Assembly: GCA_030696155.1 (NCBI GenBank)
Contig: JAUYSY010000004.1
Location: 1 to 38,478 of the forward strand
Source: Alphaproteobacteria bacterium
GTDB taxonomy: Bacteria > Pseudomonadota > Alphaproteobacteria > JAUXUR01
Direction of reading: 5' to 3'
DNA length: 38,478 nucleotides
Below are positions 8,981-18,125 of the stretch, piece after piece. The notes beneath the pieces are model-generated. The model was not told where the DNA came from, made no database searches, and saw nothing but the letters and a program-made list of their open reading frames with translations. Position 1 is the stretch's first letter. Every line of letters begins with the position of its first letter. Both the position numbers and the translations under genes were made by a program.

Positions 8981-11068
8981 ATGACAGTAATGGACATCTT
9001 TATTATATCTAGCGGCATTTTGGCTATTCTATATGGTATCGTCGTTGGAAAAATGGTTTATGCAGCGCCTGCAGGAAATGCACGCATGCAAGAAATAGCA
9101 TCAGCTATTCAAGAAGGCGCTAATGCTTATCTAAATCGTCAATATACAACAATTGCGATTGTTGGCATTTTTGTAGGCGCTATTTTAGGATGGTTGCTGG
9201 GTAAATATGTGGCAATTGGTTTTTCCATTGGTGCAATATTATCTGGTCTTGCAGGTTATGTCGGGATGAACGTTTCTGTTCGTGCCAATGTAAGAACAGC
9301 GGAAGCTGCACGAACAAGTCTTAAGGGTGCACTTGCAATAGCTTTCAGAGCTGGTGCAATTACAGGCCTTTTGGTCGTTGGCTTAGGTCTTTTGGGCGTT
9401 TTTGTCTATTATCTTGTTCTGCGTCATTTAGGTTTAGAAATTCGTGTTATTCTTGAAGGGCTTATTGGTTTAAGCTTTGGGGCATCACTTATTTCTATTT
9501 TTGCACGCTTAGGCGGCGGTATTTTCACAAAAGGCGCTGACGTTGGTGCTGATTTAGTGGGTAAAATTGAAGCAGGTATTCCTGAAGATGATCCACGTAA
9601 TCCTGCTGTTATTGCAGATAACGTTGGTGATAACGTAGGCGATTGCGCTGGAATGGCGGCCGATCTTTTTGAAACATATGCGGTAACGATTGTCGCAACC
9701 ATGCTTCTTGCTGGTGTTATGTTTGAAGGTGCGGCACTTGAATCGATGATCATGCTTCCTTTAGGTATTGCTGCTGTTTGTATTATTGGATCTGTTATTG
9801 GGACATTTTTTGTTCGCCTAGGTTCTAGCAATAATATTATGGGTGCGCTTTATAAAGGCTTTATTGCAAGTTCAATTTTTTCAGCCGTTTTTATTGCTGG
9901 CTATATATGGCAAACAATTGGGTTTGAGACACCGTATCCTTTAGGTGAAGTTGAAATTACAGGTCTTAGCCTGTTATATTGTACTTTTATTGGATTAGGT
10001 GTAACTGGTCTTTTGATTTGGATTACTGAATATTACACCTCAACTGAATACAGACCTGTAAAAAGCATTGCAAAAGCATCAGAAACAGGACATGCAACAA
10101 ATATCATTCAAGGTTTAGCGATTTCAATGGAATCAACAGCTTTACCTATTATTGTTATTTGTGGTGGGATCTTGGGATCTTATTTGTTGGCAGGTATTTT
10201 TGGTATTGCAATTGCTGCAACAGCGATGTTAGCCCTTGCTGGTATGGTTATTGCGCTTGATGCTTATGGTCCTGTGACTGATAATGCTGGTGGTATTGCT
10301 GAAATGTCAGATTTACCAAAAGAAGTACGCGTTACAACTGATGCATTAGATGCTGTTGGTAATACAACAAAAGCGGTTACGAAAGGCTATGCTATTGGGT
10401 CTGCTGCATTAGGTGCGATTGTTCTGTTTTCAGCTTATACTGAAGATTTAAGACATTATTTCCAAGGCTTGGACATAGAATTTAATCTTTCTGATCCATT
10501 TGTAGTTGTTGGTTTACTTGTTGGCGGGATGCTTCCTTATTTGTTTGCATCACGTGGTATGACAGCCGTTGGTCGTGCTGGTGGTCAAGTTGTGCTTGAA
10601 GTGCGTCGTCAATTTAAAGAAATCAAAGGCATCATGGAAGGCACTGCGAAACCTGAATATGGTAAAGCTGTTGATCTTCTAACAAAAACAGCGATTAAAG
10701 AGATGATTATACCATCCCTTTTACCGATTTGTGCGCCGATCATTCTTTATTTCGTTGTGTTCTGGGTTCAAGATCAATCTGCTGCTTTTACAGCATTGGG
10801 TGCGATGCTTTTGGGGACGATCGTAACAGGTGTATTTGTAGCGATTTCAATGACCTCCGGTGGTGGTGCTTGGGATAATGCGAAGAAATATATTGAAGAT
10901 GGTCATCATGGTGGTAAAGGATCAGAGGCACATAAGGCAGCGGTAACAGGTGATACAGTTGGCGATCCTTATAAAGATACATCAGGTCCTGCAATTAACC
11001 CGATGATTAAAATTGTGAATATTGTTGCGTTGCTTTTGATGGCGACTTTGGCGCATTTAGCCCAATAA
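8981..11068 (+). CDS. hppA: K+-independent H+-translocating inorganic pyrophosphatase
   Basis: A membrane pyrophosphatase that couples PPi hydrolysis to proton pumping across the inner membrane. It has 695 residues, the usual length, and about 15-16 hydrophobic helices. The substrate-binding signature [13 protein letters not shown] lies at 187-199 and DNVGDNVGD at 213-221. GNTTKA at 460-465 carries Lys464; in this family Lys rather than Ala at that site marks the K+-independent, proton-pumping class. It is a single-gene unit with its own promoter and a strong terminator. In an energy-limited host-associated cell it would recover energy from PPi released by biosynthesis; that role is inferred. 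Confidence 0.97.
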   Translation: MTVMDIFIISSGILAILYGIVVGKMVYAAPAGNARMQEIASAIQEGANAYLNRQYTTIAIVGIFVGAILGWLLGKYVAIGFSIGAILSGLAGYVGMNVSVRANVRTAEAARTSLKGALAIAFRAGAITGLLVVGLGLLGVFVYYLVLRHLGLEIRVILEGLIGLSFGASLISIFARLGGGIFTKGADVGADLVGKIEAGIPEDDPRNPAVIADNVGDNVGDCAGMAADLFETYAVTIVATMLLAGVMFEGAALESMIMLPLGIAAVCIIGSVIGTFFVRLGSSNNIMGALYKGFIASSIFSAVFIAGYIWQTIGFETPYPLGEVEITGLSLLYCTFIGLGVTGLLIWITEYYTSTEYRPVKSIAKASETGHATNIIQGLAISMESTALPIIVICGGILGSYLLAGIFGIAIAATAMLALAGMVIALDAYGPVTDNAGGIAEMSDLPKEVRVTTDALDAVGNTTKAVTKGYAIGSAALGAIVLFSAYTEDLRHYFQGLDIEFNLSDPFVVVGLLVGGMLPYLFASRGMTAVGRAGGQVVLEVRRQFKEIKGIMEGTAKPEYGKAVDLLTKTAIKEMIIPSLLPICAPIILYFVVFWVQDQSAAFTALGAMLLGTIVTGVFVAISMTSGGGAWDNAKKYIEDGHHGGKGSEAHKAAVTGDTVGDPYKDTSGPAINPMIKIVNIVALLLMATLAHLAQ

Positions 11069-11088
11069 TAAATTCAATTTTATGGTTA

Positions 11089-11116
11089 AAAAGGCCCCTT
11101 TTTGGGGCCTTTTTTT
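11089..11116 (+). terminator. Rho-independent terminator of hppA
   Basis: A hairpin with stem AAAAGGCCCC, loop TTTTT and stem GGGGCCTTTT, with the T-run continuing past the stem. It begins 20 nt after the hppA stop. Confidence 0.9.
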
Positions 11117-11170
11117 ATGTCCAAAAATCGAGTATTGTTCTATCAGATAGAGTAATTTTTGGAGTCTTTA

Positions 11171-12193
11171 ATGAATAACTATAAGTTTATATTTTTTGCT
11201 TTTTTTCTTTCTTTTTCAACAAATATATTTGCTGATAATTTATTTAAAACAGGCGTTCAAATTGTTGAATTTCAAGATCCTAGTCGCAACAATAGAATAA
11301 TTCCGATTCAGCTTTTTTATCCTGTTAATGTGAATATTAGAACTGAGCCTATTACAAAAGGCATTGCAATTCGAAAAGAAATTGTAAGAAATGCACCTAT
11401 TTCGGAAAAATTCAAAAACTATCCATTAATTCTTTATTCGCATGGCCATGGAGGTTCTATGGCAGATATTGCATGGCTTGCTGACGCACTTGTGCCCAAA
11501 GGATATATAATTGCTTCTGTTGAGCATTTTGGGAATGCCTATATGAATGAACAAATAGATTATTCTTTGGGCCGTTTTTGGGAAAGACCACTTGATGTTT
11601 CTTTTGTGCTCACCAAATTATTGGATCATTCCGAATGGAAAACGAAAATAGATCCTTCCAAAATTGTAGCTGGGGGTTTTTCAAAAGGTGGTATGACTAC
11701 AACGTTTTTGGCCGGCGGTCAAATGGAAGGTCCAAGACTTAAGACTTTTGTTGATACCTATTTTTATGATAAGGATGAAACAGTCCCTTATGCACTTAAG
11801 AAAATTGAGGCGATGGATTGGTCATTGGTTGAAAAAAACTACAAGGATTCAAGAATTAAAGCCTTTATTACTTTTGCACCTGCTTTTGGACATCAATTTA
11901 CAGATAAATCGCTTTCAGCTATTACATTACCCTTTTTGATTATTGCCGGTGAAAATGACAGATTAATGCCGATAGAAGCAAATGCACAATATTTGAAGCA
12001 GCATGTAAAATCATCAGAATTTCATCTTTTGGAAGGAAAAGTAGGTCATTTTGTGTTTATGAATCAATGTAACACGTCAGGATTCATATTTGCTGAGGGT
12101 GTTTGTCGTGATGATCCTTCAGTGAATCGAGGTGATACCCATCAAAAAATAGCCGATTTAGTTGATAATTTTTTAAAGACATCTTTAAAATAA
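11171..12193 (+). CDS. Exported alpha/beta hydrolase (dienelactone hydrolase/PAF-acetylhydrolase-like)
   Basis: A predicted secreted or periplasmic serine hydrolase of 340 residues. The signal peptide is MNNYKFIFFAFFLSFSTNIFA. A likely catalytic triad is visible: Ser171 in GGFSKGG, Asp263 in AGENDRLMP and His293 in KVGHFVF. The oxyanion-side motif HGHGGS is at 91-96. The start is fixed by GGAG at 11161-11164, six nt before the ATG at 11171; the TTG at 11159 would overlap that site. The fold and triad resemble predicted dienelactone hydrolases and bacterial PAF-acetylhydrolase relatives, so an ester or short-chain lipid substrate is plausible but not demonstrable. It is monocistronic in appearance. 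Confidence 0.8.
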   Translation: MNNYKFIFFAFFLSFSTNIFADNLFKTGVQIVEFQDPSRNNRIIPIQLFYPVNVNIRTEPITKGIAIRKEIVRNAPISEKFKNYPLILYSHGHGGSMADIAWLADALVPKGYIIASVEHFGNAYMNEQIDYSLGRFWERPLDVSFVLTKLLDHSEWKTKIDPSKIVAGGFSKGGMTTTFLAGGQMEGPRLKTFVDTYFYDKDETVPYALKKIEAMDWSLVEKNYKDSRIKAFITFAPAFGHQFTDKSLSAITLPFLIIAGENDRLMPIEANAQYLKQHVKSSEFHLLEGKVGHFVFMNQCNTSGFIFAEGVCRDDPSVNRGDTHQKIADLVDNFLKTSLK

Positions 12194-12231
12194 TGAATCG
12201 TAAAGAACGATTTATGAAGTTTTAATATTTT

Positions 12232-12270
12232 CCATGTAGACTGAAGTTAGCAATAACAGAAACTACATGG
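12232..12270 (+). promoter_or_regulatory. Inverted repeat overlapping the ribosome-binding site of the next gene
   Basis: CCATGTAG (12232-12239) and CTACATGG (12263-12270) are perfect inverted copies 23 nt apart. The right arm runs into the Shine-Dalgarno (TGGAG) of the gene starting at 12279. It could be an operator or an RNA hairpin that masks the site; an 8-bp match may also be chance. Confidence 0.3.
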
Positions 12271-12278
12271 AGATAAAA

Positions 12279-12656
12279 ATGAATAAATTATGGTTTGCTG
12301 GTGTTATAGTTTTACTTTTTTCTATTGTAAGTTTTGCGGATACACTTCTTAAAAACGATAGCGATGTTCAAGTGACATTTAGGGTTGGTTCTGCTGATAT
12401 TGTGCTGGGGCCAAGAGCAAAGCATAGTATTAAGGGTGATAATATGGATAAACTTATTTCTTTTTCTGTTGACCAAAAAGATGCCCAGTTTCAAAAATCA
12501 ACCATTGTTTGTCCGCAAAAAAAATTAAAATCGAATGAAATGTTAACAATTATCGCACGAAAATCAAAAATACCAACGCCTATGATTAAAGCGACTCAAA
12601 AAGGGGGGAGTTTAGCCCCTGGTTTTATTAGAAAATTTAAGTGCGACGTGCAGTAA
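12279..12656 (+). CDS. Small exported protein of unknown function
   Basis: I do not recognise this 125-residue product. It starts with a clear signal peptide (MNKLWFAGVIVLLFSIVSFA, cleavage likely just after). The mature part is basic and of mixed beta character (DVQVTFRVGSADIVLGPRAK), with two cysteines (STIVCPQ and KFKCDVQ) that could form a disulfide in the periplasm. The start is supported by GGAG seven nt before the ATG; an in-frame ATG at 12267 overlaps that site. It stands alone between two other genes for exported proteins. Confidence 0.6.
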   Translation: MNKLWFAGVIVLLFSIVSFADTLLKNDSDVQVTFRVGSADIVLGPRAKHSIKGDNMDKLISFSVDQKDAQFQKSTIVCPQKKLKSNEMLTIIARKSKIPTPMIKATQKGGSLAPGFIRKFKCDVQ

Positions 12657-12792
12657 ATCGGTTGTAATTTTTTGGATTAAAATAATATTAATATTAATTT
12701 ATTATTATAGTAATATTTTTTGTTGAATTTTTCATATTCAATGTAGTAATAATACCTGATTATATATTTTTTAAAAAAAGGTGTTGATTCTA

Positions 12793-14211
12793 ATGATTCG
12801 TTTTCTGTTGTTGGTATTTTTTTTAATGCCTTTAAAATCTTATGGATGTTTTCAAATTAATACGGAATCCTTTAAAGCTGAAACGAGGGATGTTTTTGTT
12901 GAAATATTGGGTTTATTTGAAATGCTCGAATCAATCCTTCAAGATACAATTTCCTATTATGAAAATGAACCTAAAAGATTTTCTGAAAAACATACAGATT
13001 CTCCTTTGAAGGTGGTTTTTCCTCATGAAAGAAAGCTTCCCAATTATTTTAAGTTACATTTAAATAACCATAAAACTTTTTTTATGAATGACCTTAAATC
13101 TATTCGTCGGTTTAAAAAATATTTAGAACATTATCTTATTAAAGGTAATTTTCAAGAAGTTAACAATGCGTTTTTGCGTAATAAAAAAATAAAAGATAAT
13201 CTTGCTATAGAATATTTGTATAAAGAAAATAAAAAATTATTTTCTAAACTTCATGAAAAAGAGCCAAAAATTGAAAATGATATCGTGATGGCATCATTTT
13301 GCATGAGTTTTATTGAAAAAATTAATCAATATATTGATGTGTTGAAATTAGATGTAAACAGTAATTTGCTGCCAGGGGTAACTATTAAAGAAAAGTTAGT
13401 GCATGATGGTCTTCAGATGCTTTATAATTCAAGTCCTATTTATAAACAAGATGAAACTTATAATTACATAAATGATAAATTAATCGAACTTCTTAAAGAT
13501 CTTTCTTCTATGTGTCAACTGATTAATCAATCATCATTTTGTCAAAAAATAGAAAAAGATAAAAAATCGCAAAATGTAGAGTTTATAAAATCGATTGATA
13601 GAAAAGAAAGAAAAATAGAACCCATTGTAACATTGAATTCATCTTCTTCTTATCCAATAATAATCCAACATAATGAAATGGAAGTGCCGTGCATTTTGGA
13701 TTCAATAAATGTATCGCCAGACAGTGAAATAATTATAAAAAAAGATAAGCATGATGATTTGTCTTCTCAAATAATTGATCATACTCAAAATGAAGCACCA
13801 AATGATGAAATTGAAGAAGATCGTTGGTGGACAAAAATTAATGTTGAGAAATTATATAGAGAACAAAAAATATCTCCTAAAGATATGGCGCAAAAACCAT
13901 CTACAATAGTTAAAATTTATACCGAAGAAGAAAAAATTGATATTATTTTAGCGCACGAGTCAAATGGTCTTTTGGAACAAATTATAAAACCAGGTCGCTA
14001 TCATTTAAAAGAATTAAATTGGCTTGATGTTTCTAAGTTTTTAATAGGATTAGGCGCAAATGTTGAGCGACATAGTGGGTCTCGTTATTTTGTAGTGCTT
14101 AATCGTGAAAAAACTTGCTTTCATGCACATGGTAAAATTTATGAAGATACAATCAATACGCATTTAAAAGGATTTCTTATTGATGCTTTGTTTAAAACAA
14201 TTATTCATTGA
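12793..14211 (+). CDS. Exported protein of unknown function with a possible HicA-like C-terminus
   Basis: A 472-residue protein. A hydrophobic signal peptide (MIRFLLLVFFLMPLKSYG) precedes a Cys, which could be a poor lipobox or simply part of the mature protein. The body is Lys/Glu/Asn-rich and largely helical. The final 75 residues contain LKELNWLDVSKFLIGLGANV, then RHSGSRYFVVLN and FHAHGK. That layout resembles the small double-stranded RNA-binding-like fold of HicA toxins, but the usual catalytic His of the G-S/T-H motif is Arg here. The start at 12793 has AGGTG about 9 nt upstream; a GTG at 12781 is an alternative. The stop overlaps the convergent ccmE stop by 11 nt. The function is unknown. 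Confidence 0.55.
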   Translation: MIRFLLLVFFLMPLKSYGCFQINTESFKAETRDVFVEILGLFEMLESILQDTISYYENEPKRFSEKHTDSPLKVVFPHERKLPNYFKLHLNNHKTFFMNDLKSIRRFKKYLEHYLIKGNFQEVNNAFLRNKKIKDNLAIEYLYKENKKLFSKLHEKEPKIENDIVMASFCMSFIEKINQYIDVLKLDVNSNLLPGVTIKEKLVHDGLQMLYNSSPIYKQDETYNYINDKLIELLKDLSSMCQLINQSSFCQKIEKDKKSQNVEFIKSIDRKERKIEPIVTLNSSSSYPIIIQHNEMEVPCILDSINVSPDSEIIIKKDKHDDLSSQIIDHTQNEAPNDEIEEDRWWTKINVEKLYREQKISPKDMAQKPSTIVKIYTEEEKIDIILAHESNGLLEQIIKPGRYHLKELNWLDVSKFLIGLGANVERHSGSRYFVVLNREKTCFHAHGKIYEDTINTHLKGFLIDALFKTIIH

Positions 14212-14650
14212 CAGGTTCTTTCCATAAAGCTTTCTTCTTAAGCGCATCGGCAACTTCTTTTGGCATATAAGTCTCGTCATGTTTGGCGAGTATTTGGGAT
14301 GCCTCAAATTGGTTGTTTTCAGTGAGTTTTCCAATTGCAATAATGCCTTGGCCTTCACGGAAAAGATCGGGCAGGATGCCTTTGTAAATCATTTTAAGTT
14401 CTTGATTTGTATCGGTTACTATAAATTCGACACTCATGGGCTCAGGCAATGCTTTAAGCGAATTTTCTTTTACAAGGCCGCCTAAACGGATTTGTTGATT
14501 TAGGAATTGTTCTTTTTTGGATAAAAGTTCTTCTGGTGTCATGAAATACATCATGGATTCTTCAAGCGCACACAACGTCAGTGTAAGCGCGCCACCCAAC
14601 AAGGTGATAACCAAAAGAACAATTGAAAGACGTTTATATTTAGGTTTCAT
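14201..14650 (-). CDS. ccmE: Cytochrome c maturation heme chaperone CcmE
   Basis: A periplasmic heme chaperone, membrane-anchored by one N-terminal helix (about residues 8-28). It receives heme from CcmC and hands it to the CcmFH lyase. The heme-binding motif LAKHDETYMPKEV is at 121-133, with the covalent heme ligand His124 and Tyr128. At 149 residues it has the usual length. Its ATG overlaps the ccmD stop (ATGA), so the two are translationally coupled. Confidence 0.96.
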   Translation of the reverse strand: MKPKYKRLSIVLLVITLLGGALTLTLCALEESMMYFMTPEELLSKKEQFLNQQIRLGGLVKENSLKALPEPMSVEFIVTDTNQELKMIYKGILPDLFREGQGIIAIGKLTENNQFEASQILAKHDETYMPKEVADALKKKALWKEPVNE

Positions 14651-14781
14651 TTTAATTTCTTAGAAACATTTTCAAATTTTTTTTGAGCTTCACGACGCTT
14701 TTTATATGTTTTAAAAAGTAATCCTGTGAGGAGTATAAAACATGAAGCATAAGCGAGGCTAAGCAGCAAGGGATGGGTCAT
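14647..14781 (-). CDS. ccmD: Heme exporter accessory protein CcmD
   Basis: A 44-codon gene: MTHPLLLSLAYASCFILLTG, then a run rich in Lys and Arg. It has one membrane helix followed by a basic cytoplasmic tail, as in the CcmD family, and sits exactly where CcmD belongs between CcmC and CcmE. It overlaps the end of ccmC by 23 nt and the start of ccmE by 3 nt. CcmD holds CcmE in the CcmABC complex during heme loading. Sequence conservation in this family is very low, so position, length and topology are the main support. Confidence 0.85.
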   Translation of the reverse strand: MTHPLLLSLAYASCFILLTGLLFKTYKKRREAQKKFENVSKKLK

Positions 14782-15499
14782 CGAGCTGATCCTGTTTTTT
14801 AAGAAGTGCAATTGTTTTAATGTTTAAAAGACGTGTTTGTGTGCGCATTAGTAAAATAGTAAGAAAAAAAAGTCCAAAAGCAGCAGCCATCAATAATAAG
14901 GGAATAAGCATGGACATGTGAATGCTTATGCCAAGTGACCGTATGATGCTAGGTGGTTGATGAAGCGTTGTCCACCATTGGACAGAGCCTTTAATGATCG
15001 GGATATTCAATAATCCAATAAGCGCTAATAAGCGCAGCATTTTAGATGCGATAGGTTTATCTTGCATGGATTGTTTAAGGGCTAAATAAGCGATATATAG
15101 AAACAAAAGAATAAGCACGGATGTTAGGCGCGCATCCCAGACCCAATAGGCTCCCCAAGCGAGTTTCCCCCATAAAGAACCTGTGATGAGTGCGATGCTT
15201 GTATAAATAGCGCCAATAAGCGCTGCTTCTTGTGCTAATAAATCAGCAAGTGGATGACGCCAAACAAAAGCAACACCACTCATGGTCGCCATAAAAACAA
15301 AGATGAGTGTTGAAAACCAAGCAGCAGGTACATGGATATACATCATACGAACGGATTCGCCCTGTTGGTAATCGGCAGGTGAATGAAATAAAGCAAAATA
15401 AAGCCCAATTGCAAAAAATAAAAGGGTCGTAATGCCTAAAATAGGAATTAATTTTTGGCTTAAATTGTAAAACTTCTTAGGGTTTGCAAAACGTGTCAT
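14759..15499 (-). CDS. ccmC: Heme exporter/heme-handling protein CcmC
   Basis: A six-helix inner-membrane protein of 246 residues that presents heme to CcmE at the periplasmic face. The tryptophan-rich WWD-type motif WGKLAWGAYWVWD lies at 110-122. His56 (YIHVPAAW) and His180 (TLHQPPS) match the two conserved heme-ligand histidines. The gene is separated from ccmB by a family A repeat of 130 nt, yet keeps the same orientation. Downstream it overlaps ccmD. Confidence 0.96.
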   Translation of the reverse strand: MTRFANPKKFYNLSQKLIPILGITTLLFFAIGLYFALFHSPADYQQGESVRMMYIHVPAAWFSTLIFVFMATMSGVAFVWRHPLADLLAQEAALIGAIYTSIALITGSLWGKLAWGAYWVWDARLTSVLILLFLYIAYLALKQSMQDKPIASKMLRLLALIGLLNIPIIKGSVQWWTTLHQPPSIIRSLGISIHMSMLIPLLLMAAAFGLFFLTILLMRTQTRLLNIKTIALLKKQDQLDDPSLAA

Positions 15500-15526
15500 T
15501 TATCTGTTCGTTCCTAATTTTAGTTT

Positions 15527-15656
15527 GACTTCTTTTGAAATTCGCTACTGTGAGACGCGTGATAGGAGATTCGGCACGGAAGACCACAATGTATCCTGAT
15601 ATACATGAGGATCTGAGTACCGAAGTGACGCATCAATCGTCCGCAGCAGTAGGATT
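15527..15656 (-). repeat. Family A dispersed repeat, copy 3, inside the ccm cluster
   Basis: The same 130-nt element as at 752-881 and 2394-2523. It occupies nearly all of the space between the ccmB stop (15664) and the ccmC start (15499). The short central palindrome (ATGTATCC, then ATACAT) is well kept. In this copy the reading frame shifts in the middle relative to the other two. Confidence 0.9.
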
Positions 15657-15663
15657 AAAAAAG

Positions 15664-16332
15664 TCATTGTCTGGCTGATTCTTTCAGTGCATACGCTGCT
15701 ATCCACGGGACAAAGGCAAATACAAAAAGAAATATAGCTGCCATAAACATAAAGGGTTGTTTAAGTGTTTGTCCAGTCTCGTAAAACGTAACGGTCCCTA
15801 CGCCAAAAATTAAAATAGGAATAATGAAGGGTAATACAATCACAAGAACAAGCATCCCCGTTTTTTGGGTTGATAAAGTAAGGGCAATAGCAAAATGAAT
15901 CAGCGTAATTAAGGGTGGTGTGCCAAGTAAAAGGCTTGCACTTAGAATTACAATCGATTTAAGTTCTAATCCAAAAAACAACCCAAAAAGAGGTAATATA
16001 ATCATTAGGATGCTGATCATAAGGCAAAAATGAGCAATAATTTTAGTAAAAAAAACAAGAATAAAGGGCGTTTTTTGAATGTAGTAAAAAGATAATAAAC
16101 TATTATCATTATCTTTTTTATAGAAGGATTCAACAGAGGATAAAATTGTAAAGATAGTGATGACCCATAAAAGCCCCGGACCAAATGATTTTAATAAGGT
16201 GGCATCTGATGAAAGTGCAAAAGGAAAAAGAAAAAGCGAAAGACCAAAGAAAAGCAGAAGCGTAAAAAATATTTCTTTATTACGGGTTAATAATAAAAAT
16301 TCGTGTTTTAATAAGGCTGAAAAAATGTGCAT
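15664..16332 (-). CDS. ccmB: Heme ABC exporter permease CcmB
   Basis: A 222-residue inner-membrane permease subunit of the CcmAB transporter that works with CcmC in loading heme onto CcmE. Six hydrophobic segments are visible. The N-terminal pattern (HIFSALLKHEFLLLTRNKE) and the mid-protein LLLGTPPLITLIHFAIALTL stretch are family-typical. Its normal partner, the ATPase gene ccmA, is not upstream; the next upstream sequence is an untranslated region in front of a divergent protease gene. Confidence 0.93.
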   Translation of the reverse strand: MHIFSALLKHEFLLLTRNKEIFFTLLLFFGLSLFLFPFALSSDATLLKSFGPGLLWVITIFTILSSVESFYKKDNDNSLLSFYYIQKTPFILVFFTKIIAHFCLMISILMIILPLFGLFFGLELKSIVILSASLLLGTPPLITLIHFAIALTLSTQKTGMLVLVIVLPFIIPILIFGVGTVTFYETGQTLKQPFMFMAAIFLFVFAFVPWIAAYALKESARQ

Positions 16333-16640
16333 TACGAAATTTTTCCATATGATGATGTGCGCTTAGAATAGCAGTATTTTCAAAAGTTTCAAGTTATACG
16401 ATGGGGATTTAATAAGATTTCTCTTTAGAAGAGCGTACTCAATCATAAAAATTTTATATATCTTTTAACTTATTGAAATATAACAAAACACAAAAAAACG
16501 TTCTTCAGCAAAAATAAAAAACCCAGTATTTTTTACGGGTATTTTCAATGAAACGGATGCTGTATTATTAAATTCATTCATTTTGTTTTTGAATAAATAT
16601 AAATAGAATGTTTCATGTAATATGTAAGGAGTTTAATAAT
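16333..16640. other. Divergent intergenic region ccmB / protease
   Basis: About 308 nt, AT-rich. The left half shows nothing I can name. The right half (16511-16607) is the first copy of a duplicated leader described separately. Confidence 0.6.
16511..16607 (+). repeat. Duplicated leader, copy 1 (upstream of protease gene)
   Basis: About 97 nt, roughly 90% identical to 17997-18094. It begins with a terminator-like hairpin (ACCCAGTA, T-rich loop, TACGGGT) and continues through an AT-rich tail that ends just before the start region of the protease gene. The same position relative to two different downstream genes suggests a shared promoter or leader. Confidence 0.8.
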
Positions 16641-17849
16641 ATGAAGTTTAATAAAATCGTTCTAAGCGTTTTTTCAGTTTTTTGTTTGCTGCATACTGAG
16701 CTACAAGCTGTAGGCGGTCAAGATGTTGAAGTTGTATCTTCTGATGAGTGTTTTCAAAAAGGTATCGTTCGCATTTATACTACTGATGGTAGATTCACTG
16801 GAAGTGGTGTTCTTTTTAAAGAAGGTAATGGTTATTTAGGATTAACGGCAAAACATGTTGCTGATGAATTTTTAAATAATCAACAAGGTCTAAAAGAAAA
16901 AGCAAATGTTGATATAGGCGATGGGCGTCCAAATGAAGCAATAGTATTCTATACTAATCCAGACCAAATGACAGATCTTGCGCTTTTTGTTTTAAAAGAA
17001 CCTGTTAGTGAAATAGAAAAATTTTTTGAATTACCCAAATCATCAGACCCAATATCAGTTATTAAAGGAAATGTTTATGGCTTTGGCGCTACTAGTGCCG
17101 AAGAGCATCCTGGCGCTTTAAAAAATTCAAATGGCTTGGTGTGCCGAAAAGGCGAACTTGAATTAGCATTCATGAACCAACTGAATTTTTGTGATATGGG
17201 ATCATTAAATGTACCTTTTGGTTGTATGTTCGGACATTACTTTCTTGTTTCTTTTGCTATACCTCTTAAAGATAAACTTATTGAAGAATTTAGTGGCATT
17301 AAAAAACTAAAAGATGAAGGAGTATGTCTTAAAAATAGTGAACTTCTTAAATCTTCGCCCTCTTATCCACTTCAGGGTGATAGTGGCGGACCAATTGTTC
17401 AAGAAAACAAAATAATGGGTTTAAGCAAAGCCCTCATGCCTCGTATGGAGTTCTGTTGTAAACTGGATTATAAAGAGCCAAATGATAAAAATTATGAATG
17501 GATAGGTGATAAAGTCTACAATAACAGTCTTATTTCTATTTTTTTCCATCCTGAAAATGGTTTCTATGGATATCTTATTGAAGGTCCAAATGTATCTGTT
17601 AAACAATTTGAAGAAATAATTCATAAAGAGTATTATGATTTTTATTTAAGAGGTTGCAGCGAATACTTGGATGCTTTTTTAAAAAATTCATCTAATAAAG
17701 AGATAAAGCATCTTGAGAGAGCATTTCAATTACTTTCTGTTGTTATGATACCAATTCAAACCAATTTAGAATGGATTGAAACAGTTTCAAATATTGCTTT
17801 GAATAGCAATAAACTTGCTACATGTTTTGTGGAAGAGTTTAGTAAATAA
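16641..17849 (+). CDS. Exported trypsin-like serine protease
   Basis: A chymotrypsin/trypsin-fold protease (S1-like) of 402 residues, predicted to be secreted to the periplasm or beyond. The signal peptide is MKFNKIVLSVFSVFCLLHTE with cleavage near LQA. The catalytic triad is visible: His72 in LTAKHVAD, Asp112 in TDLALF and Ser248 in QGDSGGP. An extra segment of roughly 85 residues between the Asp and Ser regions contains several cysteines. The last 130 residues are a helical extension without a PDZ domain, so it is not a normal DegP/HtrA. AAGGAG lies 9 nt upstream of the ATG at 16641, which decides the start over the ATG at 16608. Confidence 0.85.
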   Translation: MKFNKIVLSVFSVFCLLHTELQAVGGQDVEVVSSDECFQKGIVRIYTTDGRFTGSGVLFKEGNGYLGLTAKHVADEFLNNQQGLKEKANVDIGDGRPNEAIVFYTNPDQMTDLALFVLKEPVSEIEKFFELPKSSDPISVIKGNVYGFGATSAEEHPGALKNSNGLVCRKGELELAFMNQLNFCDMGSLNVPFGCMFGHYFLVSFAIPLKDKLIEEFSGIKKLKDEGVCLKNSELLKSSPSYPLQGDSGGPIVQENKIMGLSKALMPRMEFCCKLDYKEPNDKNYEWIGDKVYNNSLISIFFHPENGFYGYLIEGPNVSVKQFEEIIHKEYYDFYLRGCSEYLDAFLKNSSNKEIKHLERAFQLLSVVMIPIQTNLEWIETVSNIALNSNKLATCFVEEFSK

Positions 17850-17907
17850 AAAATTAGTTGTTTTTTTGAAACTCATGGAGTGAAAGAAGCTTTCTGATTT
17901 TCTAAAT

Positions 17908-17938
17908 CTCTGTTCGAGTCTTATGGGCTCGAACAGAG
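17908..17938. terminator. Strong hairpin after the protease gene, possible terminator
   Basis: CTCTGTTCGAG and CTCGAACAGAG form a perfect 11-bp stem with a 9-nt loop, 58 nt after the protease stop. The T-run comes only about 10 nt later, so intrinsic termination is likely but not certain; it may instead protect the mRNA end. Confidence 0.55.
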
Positions 17939-17996
17939 CCCAAATATGTTTTTCAATACATCGAAATAGATGCAAATAAAAAAATCACTCCTCAAT

Positions 17997-18094
17997 AAAA
18001 ATAAAAAACCCAGTATTTTTTACGGGTATTTTCAATGAAACAGATGCTGTACCATTGAATTCATTCAGTTTATTTTTGAATAAATGTAAATTGA
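17997..18094 (+). repeat. Duplicated leader, copy 2 (upstream of helical-repeat gene)
   Basis: Second copy of the sequence at 16511-16607, beginning with the same terminator-like hairpin and diverging about 30 nt before the downstream start codon. The downstream proteins share no obvious similarity apart from having signal peptides. Confidence 0.8.
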
Positions 18095-18125
18095 TGTACA
18101 TTAATAAAATTAACAAGGTAGTAAA

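Noticed and set aside
9424..9831. A 135-codon minus-strand frame inside hppA
   Set aside because: It lies antisense to a strongly conserved gene, has a proline/serine-rich translation without domain character and no ribosome-binding site.
12200..12215. Small hairpin after the exported hydrolase gene as a terminator
   Set aside because: The stem is only six base pairs and lacks a T-run.
12660..12780. AT-rich palindromes before the HicA-like-tail gene
   Set aside because: The sequence is so AT-rich that short inverted repeats are expected by chance; no clear promoter boxes stand out.
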